A DNA stretch of 64,000 nucleotides. Source: Papio anubis. Lineage: Eukaryota; Chordata; Mammalia; Primates; Cercopithecidae. The DNA lies in assembly GCF_008728515.1 (NCBI RefSeq), contig NC_044983.1, forward strand, positions 131,125,139 through 131,189,138. Direction: 5' to 3'. Positions 1 to 10,571 of the stretch are shown piece after piece; within the stretch, counting starts at the first letter, position 1, and each line of letters opens with the position of its first letter. Under the pieces are notes generated by a model. It had not been told where the DNA came from. It saw only the letters and a program-made list of their open reading frames with translations, and ran no database searches. Both the position numbers and the translations under genes were made by a program.

Positions 1-37
1 GTGCTCGGATTACAGGTGTGAGCCACCACTCCTGGCC
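1..37 (-). mobile_element. Alu SINE, 5' end fragment cut by the window edge
   Basis: The first bases are the reverse complement of the Alu left-monomer head: the lesion of 'gattacaggtgtgagccacc' type followed by cctggcc. Only the Alu 5' end lies inside the window; the rest is off the left edge. Confidence 0.85.
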
Positions 38-89
38 CATCCTTATGGTTATGGAGGGGAAATACAACTGGGTCCTGGCTGGTGCAATG

Positions 90-372
90 TAGACAAGCAA
101 CTTCAAAGCTTAGCCCTTGAAAATGCCCTGCAGAATCCTGCACCCTTCCTTTCCTCTCTGCAATCTACTTGGATGCCATGTGTTCTACGTGGTGAAAGCC
201 AACAGAAGCCACTCATGACCCTGAGTCATCACTTAGAGTAATGTCACCAAGAGTTAGTTTACCCTCAGAGGACTGTGACATGAGCAAGAGACAAGCTTTC
301 GCTGTGTCAGCCCACTGAGATTTGGGAATATATGTGTTGCTCCAGCATAACTCATTCTATCCTAAATGTGCC
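90..372 (+). mobile_element. possible ancient mammalian LTR-like repeat
   Basis: The 3' part (about 270-370) has the order seen at the ends of several old mammalian interspersed repeats: gagcaagagacaagc, then gtcagcccactgagatttggg, then a 'cagcataac' block. I cannot assign a family with confidence. Bases 38-89 show nothing recognisable. Confidence 0.3.
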
Positions 373-1270
373 AAGCAATGTGTCCAGGACATAGCAGATG
401 TACATCAAATGCAAAAATAAAATAGTAAGAGATGGATGCATGAAAGAAAGAAAGGAAGAGTGATGCGAATGTATTTGAGAAAATGTCTGGAGTTATTTAT
501 GATGGGAGATGGGAGTCCACGTTGTTTTCTTGCCAGAATAAAAAGCACGTCCCATAGAACCTTGTGCTTTCTCCTCTGACTAACACATCTGTACATCCAG
601 CAGGAACTGCTGTTTTAGTGGACGACAGATGTCAAGGCCCTGGCATGTTTGATTGTCAACTGCTGACTCTGAAGAAAAAGCTTATTAGCTTCAGGAGCTC
701 ATAGCTAACCCTCATCCAGTGGGAGCTGCCTCTAGACATCACTGTATTTTATGGCTTTAATCTGAAACATTTACATCCTTTGGGGGACTATGTCAGGAGA
801 ACTTTTAATGAAAAAGCATTTCATTTGAAAAGTTTTTTTTTCTTTAAATCCTTTCCTTTCCTTTTTTTTTTTTTTTTTGCCTCTCATCCTGGAGAGGCAC
901 AGTACAGAATGTTTATAATTCATTTCCCTCACACCTCTTGTTTCCTGAACATTTATTGAGGAACCTTTGAGGAGAGTTCTTTTTTTCTTGGTTAATTGTC
1001 TGCTAGGAATGCTAACAGGATCTGGAATTTAAGTAGGCTTGGTCGTGGGAGTGGCAGGTGTAGGCAGAGACTTAGGCTGTGTAATCCAAGGGTGCTCTGT
1101 ATAGGGCCTGGGCCCGAGGTACCTCCTTTGGAAAAATAAAGTATCGGAGAATCTGCACTCAGAAAGTTCTACTCTGAAGAGTTAGAGGCAGAGGCTACTG
1201 ATTTCTAGGCAAATGTGAATACAGTAAACAAGCATAGATTCTCTGTGATCTTGGCATATAGGTTTATAAG
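373..1270. other. no gene or repeat family recognised
   Basis: Short open frames here have no recognisable product. The only marked features are a T-rich tract at 829-878 and scattered AT-rich sequence. Confidence 0.5.
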
Positions 1271-1274
1271 GATG

Positions 1275-1430
1275 CAATGTGTAGAGCTTTTTATGTCTTT
1301 AAATCCTGCCATGACATGACCTCACATAATGTGGAAAATAAACCTGTGTTAGGGCTCATTATCCTCATTTTATGGATGTGATTGAGGTGGGGCTCATTAT
1401 CCTCATTTTATGGATGTGACTGAGGTGTGA
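1275..1430 (-). mobile_element. MIR SINE fragment, antisense
   Basis: The string cattatcctcattttatgg resembles the antisense MIR block 'ttatccccattttacagatg'. It is present twice because of the 38-bp duplication at 1352-1427. The rest is too diverged for exact limits. Confidence 0.5.
1352..1427. repeat. 38-bp tandem duplication
   Basis: Two adjacent 38-bp copies (1352-1389 and 1390-1427) are nearly identical; the visible difference is gtgattgag versus gtgactgag. It lies inside an antisense MIR, so it is a later local duplication. Confidence 0.9.
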
Positions 1431-1544
1431 ATTATCATGTTCTGTCTGAATGAGGGTCTTTAGCTTGTTCTAAACAGGGTTGTCCAAGGATGGTTCAGAG
1501 GCTTTCCTTTTTAAAACACCACCATAAACAAATACCATAGGCAC

Positions 1545-1803
1545 CATGTCCACCACCACCACCCCCACCACCACCACCATCATCTCTATCACTAAACAGT
1601 CACTGTCACCACTGCAACCAATACTACTATTACCTTCATCACAACCACTACCACCAATACTACTACTACCACCACTACAGCCAACACTACCATCATCTCT
1701 ATTTCTCACACTACTGGTACTATGACTACCACCGTGCTCTCACCATCACGACCCCACCAACATCATCATTACCTCTGTCACCACCAATGCCACCACCACT
1801 AGC
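1545..1803. repeat. degenerate (CCA/ACC)n trinucleotide tract
   Basis: About 260 bases are almost only C, A and T, built from cca/cac/act/atc triplets, with a near-pure core at 1547-1580. The opposite strand has an open frame of Gly, Ser and Val runs, as expected of a triplet repeat read as protein. Confidence 0.9.
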
Positions 1804-1840
1804 ATTTCCACCAAACTAGGTGCTTAGAGTTCTGTTATCT

Positions 1841-2165
1841 CTCTCTCTCTTTTTTATTTCGGGGTGGGGGTAGGGGAGTGCAAGGACAGAGTCTCGCTCT
1901 GTTGTCCAGGCTGGAGTGTGGTGGTGTGATCTCTGCTCACTGCAACCTCTGCCTTCCAGGTTCAAGCAATTCTCCTGCCTCACCCTCCCAAGTAGCTGGG
2001 AGTACAGGTGCATGCCACCACGCCCAGCTAATTTTTGTATTTTTGGTAGAGTCAGGGTTTCACCGTGTTGCTCAGGCTGATCTCAAACTCCTGACCTCAG
2101 GTAATCCACCCGCCTCAGCCTCCCAAAGTGCTGGGATTACAGGCATGAGCCACCACACCTGGCCA
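1841..2165 (-). mobile_element. Alu, near full length, with target-site duplication
   Basis: Both monomers are present in reverse orientation. The flanks are AGTTCTGTTATCT (1828-1840) and AGTTCTATTATCT (2166-2178), 12 of 13 matching, so the insertion limits are clear. The tail side is odd: between the CT/T run and the Alu body lies a G-rich string (1860-1878, ggggtgggggtagggg) in place of plain poly(T). The 1878-2366 frame is Alu read-through. Confidence 0.95.
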
Positions 2166-2354
2166 AGTTCTATTATCTTTTTCTGGGAATTTACAAGTAT
2201 GTTGATAACTCAGGTGATGGTAACGATGGTGATTTTTCTACATGGGATAGGTTGCCTGAAGGTAGATCAAAGTCCTAGTTGGAATTCAACAGTTAACAGG
2301 AGAAGTGCTATACCGTCCAGTGAAATGCTTACTAGACAACCTCAGGAAGAAAAG

Positions 2355-2849
2355 TGTGTTGGTTAATTTTATGTGCCAACTTCGTTGGGACACAGAGTGC
2401 CCATATAATTGGCTAAACTGTATTTGTGAGTGTGTCGTTGAGTGTGTTTCTGGATGAATTTGAATAATGTTGAAATTGGTGGACTGAGCAAAGCAGATTT
2501 CCCTCCCCAGTGTGGGTGGGTCCCACTCAATCCATTGAAGGCCTAAATAGAATAAAAGACTGAAGAAGAGAAGAATGTTTTCTGCCTGCCTCACTGTTGT
2601 TGAGCTAGGACATCAATTTTCCCCTCCCTTCAGATTCAGACTTGGACTGGAATTTTTACCATTGGCTTTTCTGGTTCTCTGACTTCAATCTGAGCTGGAA
2701 CTCCAGCACCATCAGCTGTGCTGGTTCCCAGGCCCTTGGACTTGGACTATTATGTCATCAACTCTCTTGTGCTTTTAGCTTGCTGACTGCAGATCTTGGA
2801 CTTCTCAGCCTCCATGATCATGTGAACCAATTCCTTATACGGGGTGTGT

Positions 2850-2898
<49 letters not shown>

Positions 2899-2937
2899 TC
2901 CTATTTGTTCTGTTTCCTTGTGAATCCAGGAGACTGG
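2355..2937 (+). mobile_element. HERV-L-type solo LTR (MLT2-like)
   Basis: It starts TGTGTTGGTTAATTTTATG and contains the internal blocks 'gtgggtgggtcccactcaatcc', 'gcagatcttggacttctcagcctcc' and 'gtgaaccaattcctta', in the order I recall for MLT2-class ERV-L LTRs. An expanded TG microsatellite sits near the 3' end, followed by the 'cctatttgttctgtttcc' block. The 3' limit is blurred and no target duplication was found. Confidence 0.65.
2843..2898. repeat. (TG)n microsatellite
   Basis: GTGT repeat broken once by an A near 2854, then about 21 uninterrupted TG units. It lies where this LTR family usually carries a short alternating tract, so it has probably expanded in place. Confidence 0.95.
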
Positions 2938-3234
2938 AGTCCAGGTTCTAGTGGGAAGTGCAATACTAGTGACAGGATATGAGAATTAGAAGAATCCTTA
3001 AGCAACACTACTCCCATCTGATTAGCATCTTTGTTATCTTCTCTTTAGCTTCAATCACTGTCTCATGTTATTTTATTTGGCTACTTACTTACATCTTATG
3101 GCTTCTCCCATGGGAATGGGATTCATGAGGCCACAGACCTTTTCAATCTGTTTATCACTATACTTCCAGAATCATTACATAGAAGGTGCTTAATAATTGT
3201 TTGTAGAAAAATTTAAGAAAATTGACATTCTATA

Positions 3235-3586
3235 TGTATTAGTTTGTTTTCATGCTGCTGATAAAGACATGCACAAGACTGGGAAGAATAAAAGGTTTAA
3301 TTGGACTTACAGTTCCAAATGGCTGGGGAGGCCTCAGAATCATGGTGGAAGGCAAAAGCACTTCTTACATGACAGTGGCAAGAGAAAAATGAGAAAGAAG
3401 CAAAAATGGAAACCCCTGATAAACCCATCAGATCTCATGGGACTTATTCACTATCACAAGAATAGCATAGGGAAGACCCGCGCCATGATTCAATTACCTT
3501 CCCCTGGGCCCCCCAACAACACGTGGAAATTCTAGTAGATATAATTCAAGTTGAGACTTGGGTGTGGACATAACCAAACCAAATCA
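3235..3586 (-). mobile_element. THE1 solo LTR (ERVL-MaLR)
   Basis: Reads as the reverse complement of THE1: TGTATTAGTTTGTTTTCATG at the left, ending in a diverged 'ccaaaccatatca'-type block at the right. The 5-bp duplication CTATA is exact (3230-3234 and 3587-3591). No internal sequence lies between the duplications, so it is a solo LTR. Confidence 0.95.
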
Positions 3587-3639
3587 CTATAAATGAACAG
3601 AAGTTATGAACATCATTTTTTTTGAAGTCACAATGGCAG

Positions 3640-3835
3640 GAAATTGTCTGCCAGGTATGATTCTAGACACTTTATATGAGCAACTCCTTATGGTAAGAAT
3701 TATTATTCCCACTTTTCTCATAAAGATGGGTGTCCCAAGTGATAGAGATAGTTAAGAACCCAAATGTTTCCACAGTAATGTGCTGCTATCCTTGACTGAC
3801 TCTGGGTCATTCAATACTTGAATCTGGGTCTCTTG
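3640..3835 (-). mobile_element. MIR SINE, antisense
   Basis: Has the antisense order ctgccaggtatgattctagac, ttattattcccacttt, then a degraded 'aactgaggc' zone and a tail of 'gaatctgggtct' type. Limits are approximate. Confidence 0.6.
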
Positions 3836-3889
3836 ACACATATGACTTTTTAGATGCAAATAAATAAAAATAAGAAAGGAAGAATTTAT

Positions 3890-4080
3890 TCCTCTACACG
3901 AAGCATAAACTCTGTGCTAGACAGAAAGGGAGACATTTACTATGCATTATCTTTTTTAATCTACCCAACAATATCATGCAGAATAGGTTTTATCTCAAAG
4001 TTTTACTGAGGAGTTAGATGACAAAGCACTCTTGTCTAGAAAGTAGATGACACACATTTTGGAATCAAAACTACTTTATC
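3890..4080 (-). mobile_element. MIR SINE, antisense
   Basis: ctgtgctagacag, then 'tatgcattatc' and 'aatctacccaacaat' follow the antisense MIR order (size, distribution and end block). Strongly diverged. Confidence 0.5.
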
Positions 4081-4327
4081 CCAAAATCTTTGTTCTTTAT
4101 CATATACCATTTTGTCCCCTCATTCTTTCTTATTTTAAGGAACTGGTCCCTGTTATAGAATGTTCTACAAGATTGCCATTTACTTTGGCTGAAGTTTTAT
4201 CATTAGGAAAAAAATTCAAAAATAGAAAGCTGATTTTAGGGGTTTATTTAAAAATCGTTATTGTTATGTTTTTCCCTTGGGCTTTTATCCACTCAGTCTC
4301 CTATACTTTCTGCCTCAGGTTGTTAAC

Positions 4328-4523
4328 TCTTTTTTTTTTTTTTTTTTTCATGCTTTAAGTTCTAGGGTACATGTGTACAACATGCATGTTTGTTACCTGT
4401 GTATACATGTGCCATGTTGGTGTGCTGCACCCATTAACTCGTCATTTACATTAGGTATATCTCCTAATGCTATCCCTCTCCCCTCCCCCCCCACAATAGA
4501 ACCCGGTGTGTGATGTTCCCCCT
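4328..4523 (-). mobile_element. L1 3' end (primate L1), 5'-truncated
   Basis: Poly(T), then the antisense L1 3' UTR: 'aagttctagggtacatgtg', 'tgccatgttggtgtgctgc' and 'ttaggtatatctcctaatgc', to the C-rich block and 'ggtgtgtgatgttcccc'. Only about 200 bases of 3' UTR were inserted. A short flank similarity (ttaactc / ctaactc) may be the remains of the target duplication. Confidence 0.9.
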
Positions 4524-4689
4524 CCTAACTCCAGTCAGATCCCCACCTTTCAAAGAGGACCACCCACAGTCTGTTCTTTATTTCCTCACCAGCAGAGCTT
4601 GTCTTCTGTGTTGAATTCCTAATAAGGATTGAAACTGAATTACGTTTCTGATGGAGTCAGTGAGTTAAGTCTCTTTCTCCTCATGGGAG

Positions 4690-4815
4690 ACCATGAGGGT
4701 TAAATTCAGATGGACTTGGGTGTGAATCCTAACTCAGTCATGTAATAGCTATGACATCTTGGGCGATTAGGTCATTATTGCAATTCTCAATTCTTCATCT
4801 CTCAAATGGTGGAAA
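4690..4815 (+). mobile_element. MIR SINE, sense
   Basis: gacttgggtgtgaatcctaac, then 'catgtaatagctatgacatcttgggc' and 'cttcatctctcaaatgg' match the MIR core and its 3' flank. Confidence 0.65.
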
Positions 4816-5559
4816 TACTTGACTCAAAGCATGTCTGGAGAGGTAAGTGCTCTGACATGCTGGTTCACCCTCCTGTGCCCATGTGCTGTGAATTCTGGTT
4901 CAATGAAGTTTGCCTGGCTGTGGATTGTGCAATCTTGGGGAATGGGACCAGGTGGTCTCCTGGAGCTCTCATTGTGCTCTGAGTGGAGAGATGCTGCCAC
5001 CCACGTGCGCAAAAGTAAAAGATAAGTGGGAGATCTGGAAAGTAAAGACCTCTCCCTGCCACTTTACAAGATGTGACACGTTTGGATGAAGAATGTTTAA
5101 AGAAAAGCCAGGGAGCAATTGCCATTATACTCACTTAGAAAGAGCAAGCTTTATATGAGGCACACGTAGCTGAGAAGAATGGAATCTTTTTGTGTGGACA
5201 GACAACAAATAGCTTTTAACAAATCTTTAGAAGAAGCAACCATGGCAGGATCCATGTGACTTCATCAAATGACAAAAGAGTTAGTGGAGCCAAGAGCAAA
5301 GAAGAGAAGAGGGAAAAAATATGAATCATGATCACATTAATTTGGAGTGCACTTTATAGAGTAAGAACTAATTTTAAGACTGACCTAAAGGTTACCAAAG
5401 CACAAATAGTTGTTTAGCAGAATATATAACATTAAAAGACATTAATGGTAAATGTGGAAGAGAAATATTAAATTCTTTAAAGATTTTTCAAATTATTTGT
5501 AATGCTATTTGCAAATAATTACTACACTAATTACAATTTGAAAAGTTGTTTTTTATTAA
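4816..5559. other. no gene recognised; AT-rich with a small inverted repeat
   Basis: Open frames at 4819-5134 on both strands have no recognisable product. Bases 5491-5499 (AATTATTTG) and 5512-5520 (CAAATAATT) form a perfect 9-bp inverted repeat around a 12-base spacer in very AT-rich DNA. Confidence 0.5.
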
Positions 5560-6200
5560 AATAGATTTAAGAAGCTATAGAAAAATAATTTTTAGATAAA
5601 ATAGGTAATTTTTTCTTGTGCTTTCAAATATACACAGTGATTCAAATAAAGCTTTTGCTAATCTACTGCCTATTACTCTGTGTTCTCAGAAGTAAGCAGC
5701 ACATTTTCTTGATTATAAATGTGAAATTTACACTTTTCACTAACTCAGACTGTTGTCCCCTGGGAAGTCTCAATTAATGAAGTTTTACTGGACTTGTCGC
5801 ATAGTAGCAAATGTATCCACTGGGAAATTAACAGAAAGACAACCTGGGGCTTTTTAGCAATAATTAATGTGTTTAGAATTGCTGTGGAACTCTAATTGCT
5901 GGTTATAAAATGTACAGTCCTGTTACTTTTGTTACTGGACTGATGCGGTTTTCGCCTGGGTGCCGAGGAAGGCCAGGGGGAAGAATTACCACGTATTAAT
6001 AATTCTGTTTCACAGACAGACTCTTTCATGCCAGGCCCCACTGATTTATCTACCCGGTGTCATGTTGAAATCTGCTTCGGATTTACGGCTGATTTATTTT
6101 GGCTGTGTTAATGTGAGCAACGTCACTGGGCCTAATGATTAAGTATTCATGGTCAGCTATAAATTACTCTTTCTTTGCTCTAGATAATAACAGATTATTT
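5560..6200. promoter_or_regulatory. candidate conserved non-coding element (hypothesis)
   Basis: No repeat signature is visible. Eight CpGs are retained between 5945 and 6122 although surrounding DNA is CpG-poor. The segment carries homeodomain-like TAATGATTAA (about 6132-6142) and a CRE-like AACGTCAC (about 6118). There is no long conserved-looking frame. The regulatory role is inferred only from composition and motifs. Confidence 0.3.
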
Positions 6201-6609
6201 TTCACCACTTCTGGGTGTGAATTATGAAGGACAGTTACTTCTTTAATCTCTAGCACATCTCTCCATGAGAAGGTTTGTGCACTGAATTCTCCTGTTTCAG
6301 AAAAAGCCAAGCTTTTTTTTTTTTTGGATGATAAATTTGAGTGAATTAATTTTTACTTCTGAAAAATCTATCTGGGTACTATTGTCTTATGGGTGGAAAG
6401 GAAAACCTTGGTTGTGTGTCAGGAAACTTGGAAATTTTCCAGGGTCTTGCTGCCCACCAGGCTGTGGGAATAGCTAGAATTCAATTTTGCCAGGCCTGGT
6501 TCTTATTTGTCAGTCAAGAAGGATGATCTATTTTCCTTTACCTTAGAGTTATTGTGAGAATCAAGGAAGACAATAGTAATGTCTCAAAAAAGGAAAGTGG
6601 AAGGATGTA

Positions 6610-6712
6610 ATGATATATAATGTATAGACATGTGTATATGTGTATGTAAAAGTGTATTATGTATGTGTGTGTATACATATATATTCATATATACATATTT
6701 TTTTTTTCTCTG
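6610..6712. repeat. TG/TA-rich simple sequence
   Basis: Imperfect alternating tatg/tgta units (tgtgtatatgtgtatg, gtgtgtgtatacatatatat), ending in a T run at 6699-6709. Confidence 0.85.
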
Positions 6713-6794
6713 AAGTATCCTAGTTAGGGATTCCTCTGGAACCTCTAACTGAGGAAAGGATGAAGGAATTTTAAAATTTATGTCGATCATTTAA

Positions 6795-6990
6795 TGATAA
6801 CAGCAATCATTAATTAGCCCTAACTGTACTTTTCAAGGGTTATCTCTCTTGGCCCTTAGAATACCTAAGTTACTATTTTTTTATTACTCTCATTTTATGG
6901 AGGAAGAATCTGATGCTCAGATATATTAAGAACTTATTTAAGGTCACATAGTGAGATTGGGGTGTAGTAGGGTGAAACCCAGGCTATTGG
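6795..6990 (-). mobile_element. MIR SINE, antisense
   Basis: ttattactctcattttatgg followed by 'aggtcacatagtgag' and 'gaaacccaggct' is the antisense MIR order (fraction of 'tcattttacagatgagg ... aggtcacacagc ... aacccaggct'). Confidence 0.7.
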
Positions 6991-9299
6991 CTGCCTCAGA
7001 GCTCTGACCCGCTCTCCATGGGTGCTGTTCAGCACTTGGCCCTTCGCTCACCGCTGCTTGCAAGTTCTCTACACATAGGTCTTTTCAGACCTTCTAATTT
7101 TTCTACAGATGAGAAGATGAACCTTTAAGGGAATTAATACAAATTGTTTAAGCAAACAGAGATGAATCAGAACATTTGAGATGTAGACAAAGTAGAGCAT
7201 CACACCTGTGAGGGTGCAAGGAGACATTCTCAATAGTCTTGGCTCTGCAATTTAGGCTCAGGGAGCTTAGGGGGAAGAAGAATGTATTGACTGACATAAT
7301 TGAACATTTCAGAGGCCATATCTCCTTCCGGTGTGGTTAGATCCAGGGAGACAAATAGCATCACGGGGACAGTTCCTCACCTCTCTGCTGGCTTTACTTT
7401 GTCATGCATTTAGAGCCGCCTCTCCTAGAAGAGGGAGTAAAATGCTCTTTCCTCCAACATCGTATTGTTTCTTCCTGAGGATCTTGGCTCATCTTGCTTT
7501 GGCCAACTTCCTTTCCCTCAAACAATTGTGGCAGTGGGGAACTAATTAATGGGCTCTAGGTTTGAGGACAGTCCACAGTGAAATAACAATAGAAAGAATA
7601 TCATTTTCTGGCAAGTAATGCAGGTTTTCCTAAGGTCTAGCATCACGTGAACCAATGCAATAATATTTCTGCAAATGTTGTTAATTTGTTTTTTGTTGTT
7701 AACAACATCCATTCATCTGATGCATGGAGCACCAATGAAGGTATCAGCTCAGGAAAGAGAGCTTTGATCTAGACTAGAATATAATTTTCCTTGGACAGAG
7801 AAAGTGAAATGCTAAGTGGGCATGAGTGCATTATTCATGTCTGATGACTGAAAATTCACATCACCAAAAGATATCATTGATGGGCCTGAAAGGGAGGCAG
7901 GTTTAAGAAAAAGGTATACACAAATGATAAAACTGCACATGTTGTTATTGCTGTTGTTGTTTTTAATGCTAAAGCATTTTATATTCCTGTATTCCTTTGC
8001 TGTATTCCTGTATTCCTTTGCTGAGGTCAGTGGCTGGGGTTACTGACAGTTGAGGGGAGTCAACCTACTCACAGGTAGTAGAACAAATAATTAGGGAGCC
8101 TTCTCAAACTGAGGGATCAAGTGACTTTGGTGACCTGCCTATGGGAGCTGGGACTGAACCCCAGTAGACACCCATTGTTCTTATCACAAATGCAGCCCCC
8201 TTGCCATTTGGGATTCTAGGACTAATTTTGTATTGGGAAGTTTGCATGTCATACCATCGCTTCCACATTCACAACCATTACCTTATACACAGGCCTCTGC
8301 TGCAGGAGCTTCCTGGCTGGCCTCCCTGCCTCCTGACTTGACCTTTTCTAGGGGTAAAGGTAAGAGTGTTTTCAATAGGTGGGCTTTCAGATGGAAGGGT
8401 AACAGAAGAGAGGCGGGCTAGGTGGATATCTCAAAGTTGATTTGGGTAGGCTTAAGTTAGATGTGCATGTAGGACATTGCAGATGGGGTCTTCCAGCAGC
8501 CATTCTACCCAGGGGTTTGTAGCTTAGTGGACAGATGGGGATTGAAGGGAAGGATTTTAAAAGTATGGCTGTGTAGATGGTAATAAAGCCAACTACTTCT
8601 GTGGAATGGTTAGGAAGTCCAAGTAAAATAAAAAAGAAAGCCTAGAATGCATTCCTGGTTAATCCCAACTGTTGGAGTAAATGGGGCCAGCATCAAGGAG
8701 GAGCAGCTGGAGAACTGCAAAGAGAGAACTGGAAAGAGCACCTTCTCAGAAACCAGGAGAGGAAAAGATTTCTGGAAGGAGGTTAGAGCTAATGGGTTCC
8801 AATGCCCAAGAAGGGTCAGGCTGGGATGTAGCAAATATGATCATGGACAGTCTTAGTGAAAGCAATTTCTGATGGTGGGCTGTGGGCTGGGAAAGAATTC
8901 CATGTCTCCAGTCACACTGAGACCTACTGAAGCCTCTTACTCTGCAGGGGACGTGCAAGTCCAAGTGGAGACAGCAACATGGGAGGGAGGGTGCAGGGCA
9001 ACCTGTCCTCTACACCAGCACAATCTCACCTGGAAGGGTGCTCGTCATCTCTATGATTTTCTGTGCCCAGAAACTCACCATGTGGCCACACTTGGCTGCA
9101 AAGGAAATTGGGAAATGATGTATTTTCCCAACTTCGTGAGTATGGGCCCAGCTAAAACCAGAGGTTTTTTATGCGAACAGAATAGTTGAAGGGTGCAAAT
9201 TTAGGTACAACCAGCAACTCAGCCACAAGCAACATCCCACAATCAGACCCAGCTCATAACCTTCGTACTCATGTTTTCAACAAGTTATGAGCCAATATA
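6991..9299. other. no gene recognised
   Basis: About 2.3 kb without an assignable repeat family apart from the 21-bp duplication at 7982-8023. Overlapping short frames lie on both strands at 8610-9189; none shows a known domain, a shared splice pattern or an initiation context that decides for one. Confidence 0.45.
7982..8023. repeat. perfect 21-bp tandem duplication
   Basis: 7982-8002 and 8003-8023 are identical. Each unit contains tattcctg followed by tattcctttgctg, so the unit itself holds two related half-copies. Confidence 0.95.
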
Positions 9300-9415
9300 G
9301 GTCTAAATACTTGCTCCATTATTTATGAGTTGTGAGAGCTTATATAAATTACCTAATCACTCTTTGTCCCATTATTTTTATTTGTAGAGCAGGAATGGCG
9401 GTATTTTTTTTTTAC
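9300..9415 (+). mobile_element. MIR SINE fragment, sense
   Basis: 'ttatgagttgtgagagcttatataaattacctaatc', then 'ctttgtcccattatttttatttgtagagcaggaatgg' is in MIR core order ('agctgtgtgaccttgggcaagttact ... cctcatctgtaaaatggg'). Diverged. Confidence 0.5.
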
Positions 9416-10367
9416 TATCTCATTTGAATTTGTCCTAAGGCCCTAATAACATAACATTTCTCAGCTCAAGGCCTAACGTAGAGCTGTTTTATTATTGTTA
9501 TTAGTTGTCAATATTTATTATTATAATAAAATATGCACCTTGAAAATTGTATTAATACTTCAAATTATTTTTGTGTTTACTCCTGCTAGAGTCTGTATTG
9601 GCCACTGAAGATACAGTTTTGACTTTGCTAAGTTCCCTAATTTCTAAAATAATAAAGTATGATAGTGAAGAAGAAATATAAGCCATTAAACACAATTACA
9701 TTTTATAGACATGCTGCCGAAAATGAATAGGCAATTTTTCCTCATTGATTTATTAGCATAAAATAGGGTCCTTTTCCCTGTTTACATAGTTGTAACAATT
9801 AAAATCTCCTTAGCCACGGTTACCTCTATCACTGATATAATGACTGTTTGTTTATGCTGTTAGAGAGGGACAGGGAGAGAGAGAGTAGGAGAGAGAACAC
9901 GTGCACTCCCATGACCTTGAGAAAGTTACTTCCGTAGTGGAAAGGAAGGGTTCTGGGTGTTCTGGTTTCTTGCAACTCACTCTCTACTTTTGACTCACAG
10001 AAGTCACTAGTAGTCACTTTTTAACAGATGCCAATGATGAGTTGACAATAGGTCCCTGGTTACTTGTAACTGAAAGTAATCTTTTGTCAATGCTGAAGCA
10101 TTCATTTCCATTTTAATTAGAGGAAGAATTTTATATAAAAAAACATGGTCCATTAGAATGTCAACCAACATCAGACGGCTGTCTTCCTTCTCAAACCCAT
10201 TCAAGTCATGGAGATTAAAATGCCATCAATGAGAGGATTACTTTATTATCCCTCTAGTTTTCCTCTATTAAATGCTATATTTTTCTGCTCATTTTCCTGT
10301 TTTAAAGATAGTTGAACACATATTTAGCAAATTAAAACAAGTATAAACAGAAAAAGCATATTATTAG

Positions 10368-10439
10368 TATTAGTTTTGTTGCTCTTCTGTCATTATATAT
10401 AATTATTAGTTTGGTTGCTCTTCTGTCATTAGATGTAAC
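10368..10439. repeat. 36-bp tandem duplication, 32/36 identical
   Basis: 10368-10403 and 10404-10439 share tattagttt, then ttgctcttctgtcatta, with four substitutions. The divergence suggests a fairly old event. Confidence 0.9.
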
Positions 10440-10532
10440 TCACAAAGTTTACAAAATATCGTTTAGAATCCTTTCTGCCAGTTTCTCACTAGGCAAATAT
10501 CATGAGTGTTAGATGAACCAAATAGTTTAGTA

Positions 10533-10571
10533 CAAAAAAAGAAAAAGAAAAGAAAAAGAAAATGAAAATGT
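10533..10571. repeat. A-rich (GAAAA)n-like tract
   Basis: aaaaaaag, aaaaagaaaag and aaaaagaaaatg units in series. There is no adjacent SINE or LINE body that would make this a retrotransposon tail. Confidence 0.8.

Noticed and set aside
1470..1709. 79-residue Gly/Ser/Val-rich open frame (minus)
   Set aside because: It is the (CCA)n triplet tract read on the opposite strand; no signal, domain or initiation context.
1878..2366. 162-residue open frame (plus)
   Set aside because: The first two thirds are the familiar read-through of an antisense Alu (CNLCLPGSSNSPASASQ-like); the rest is unrelated flank.
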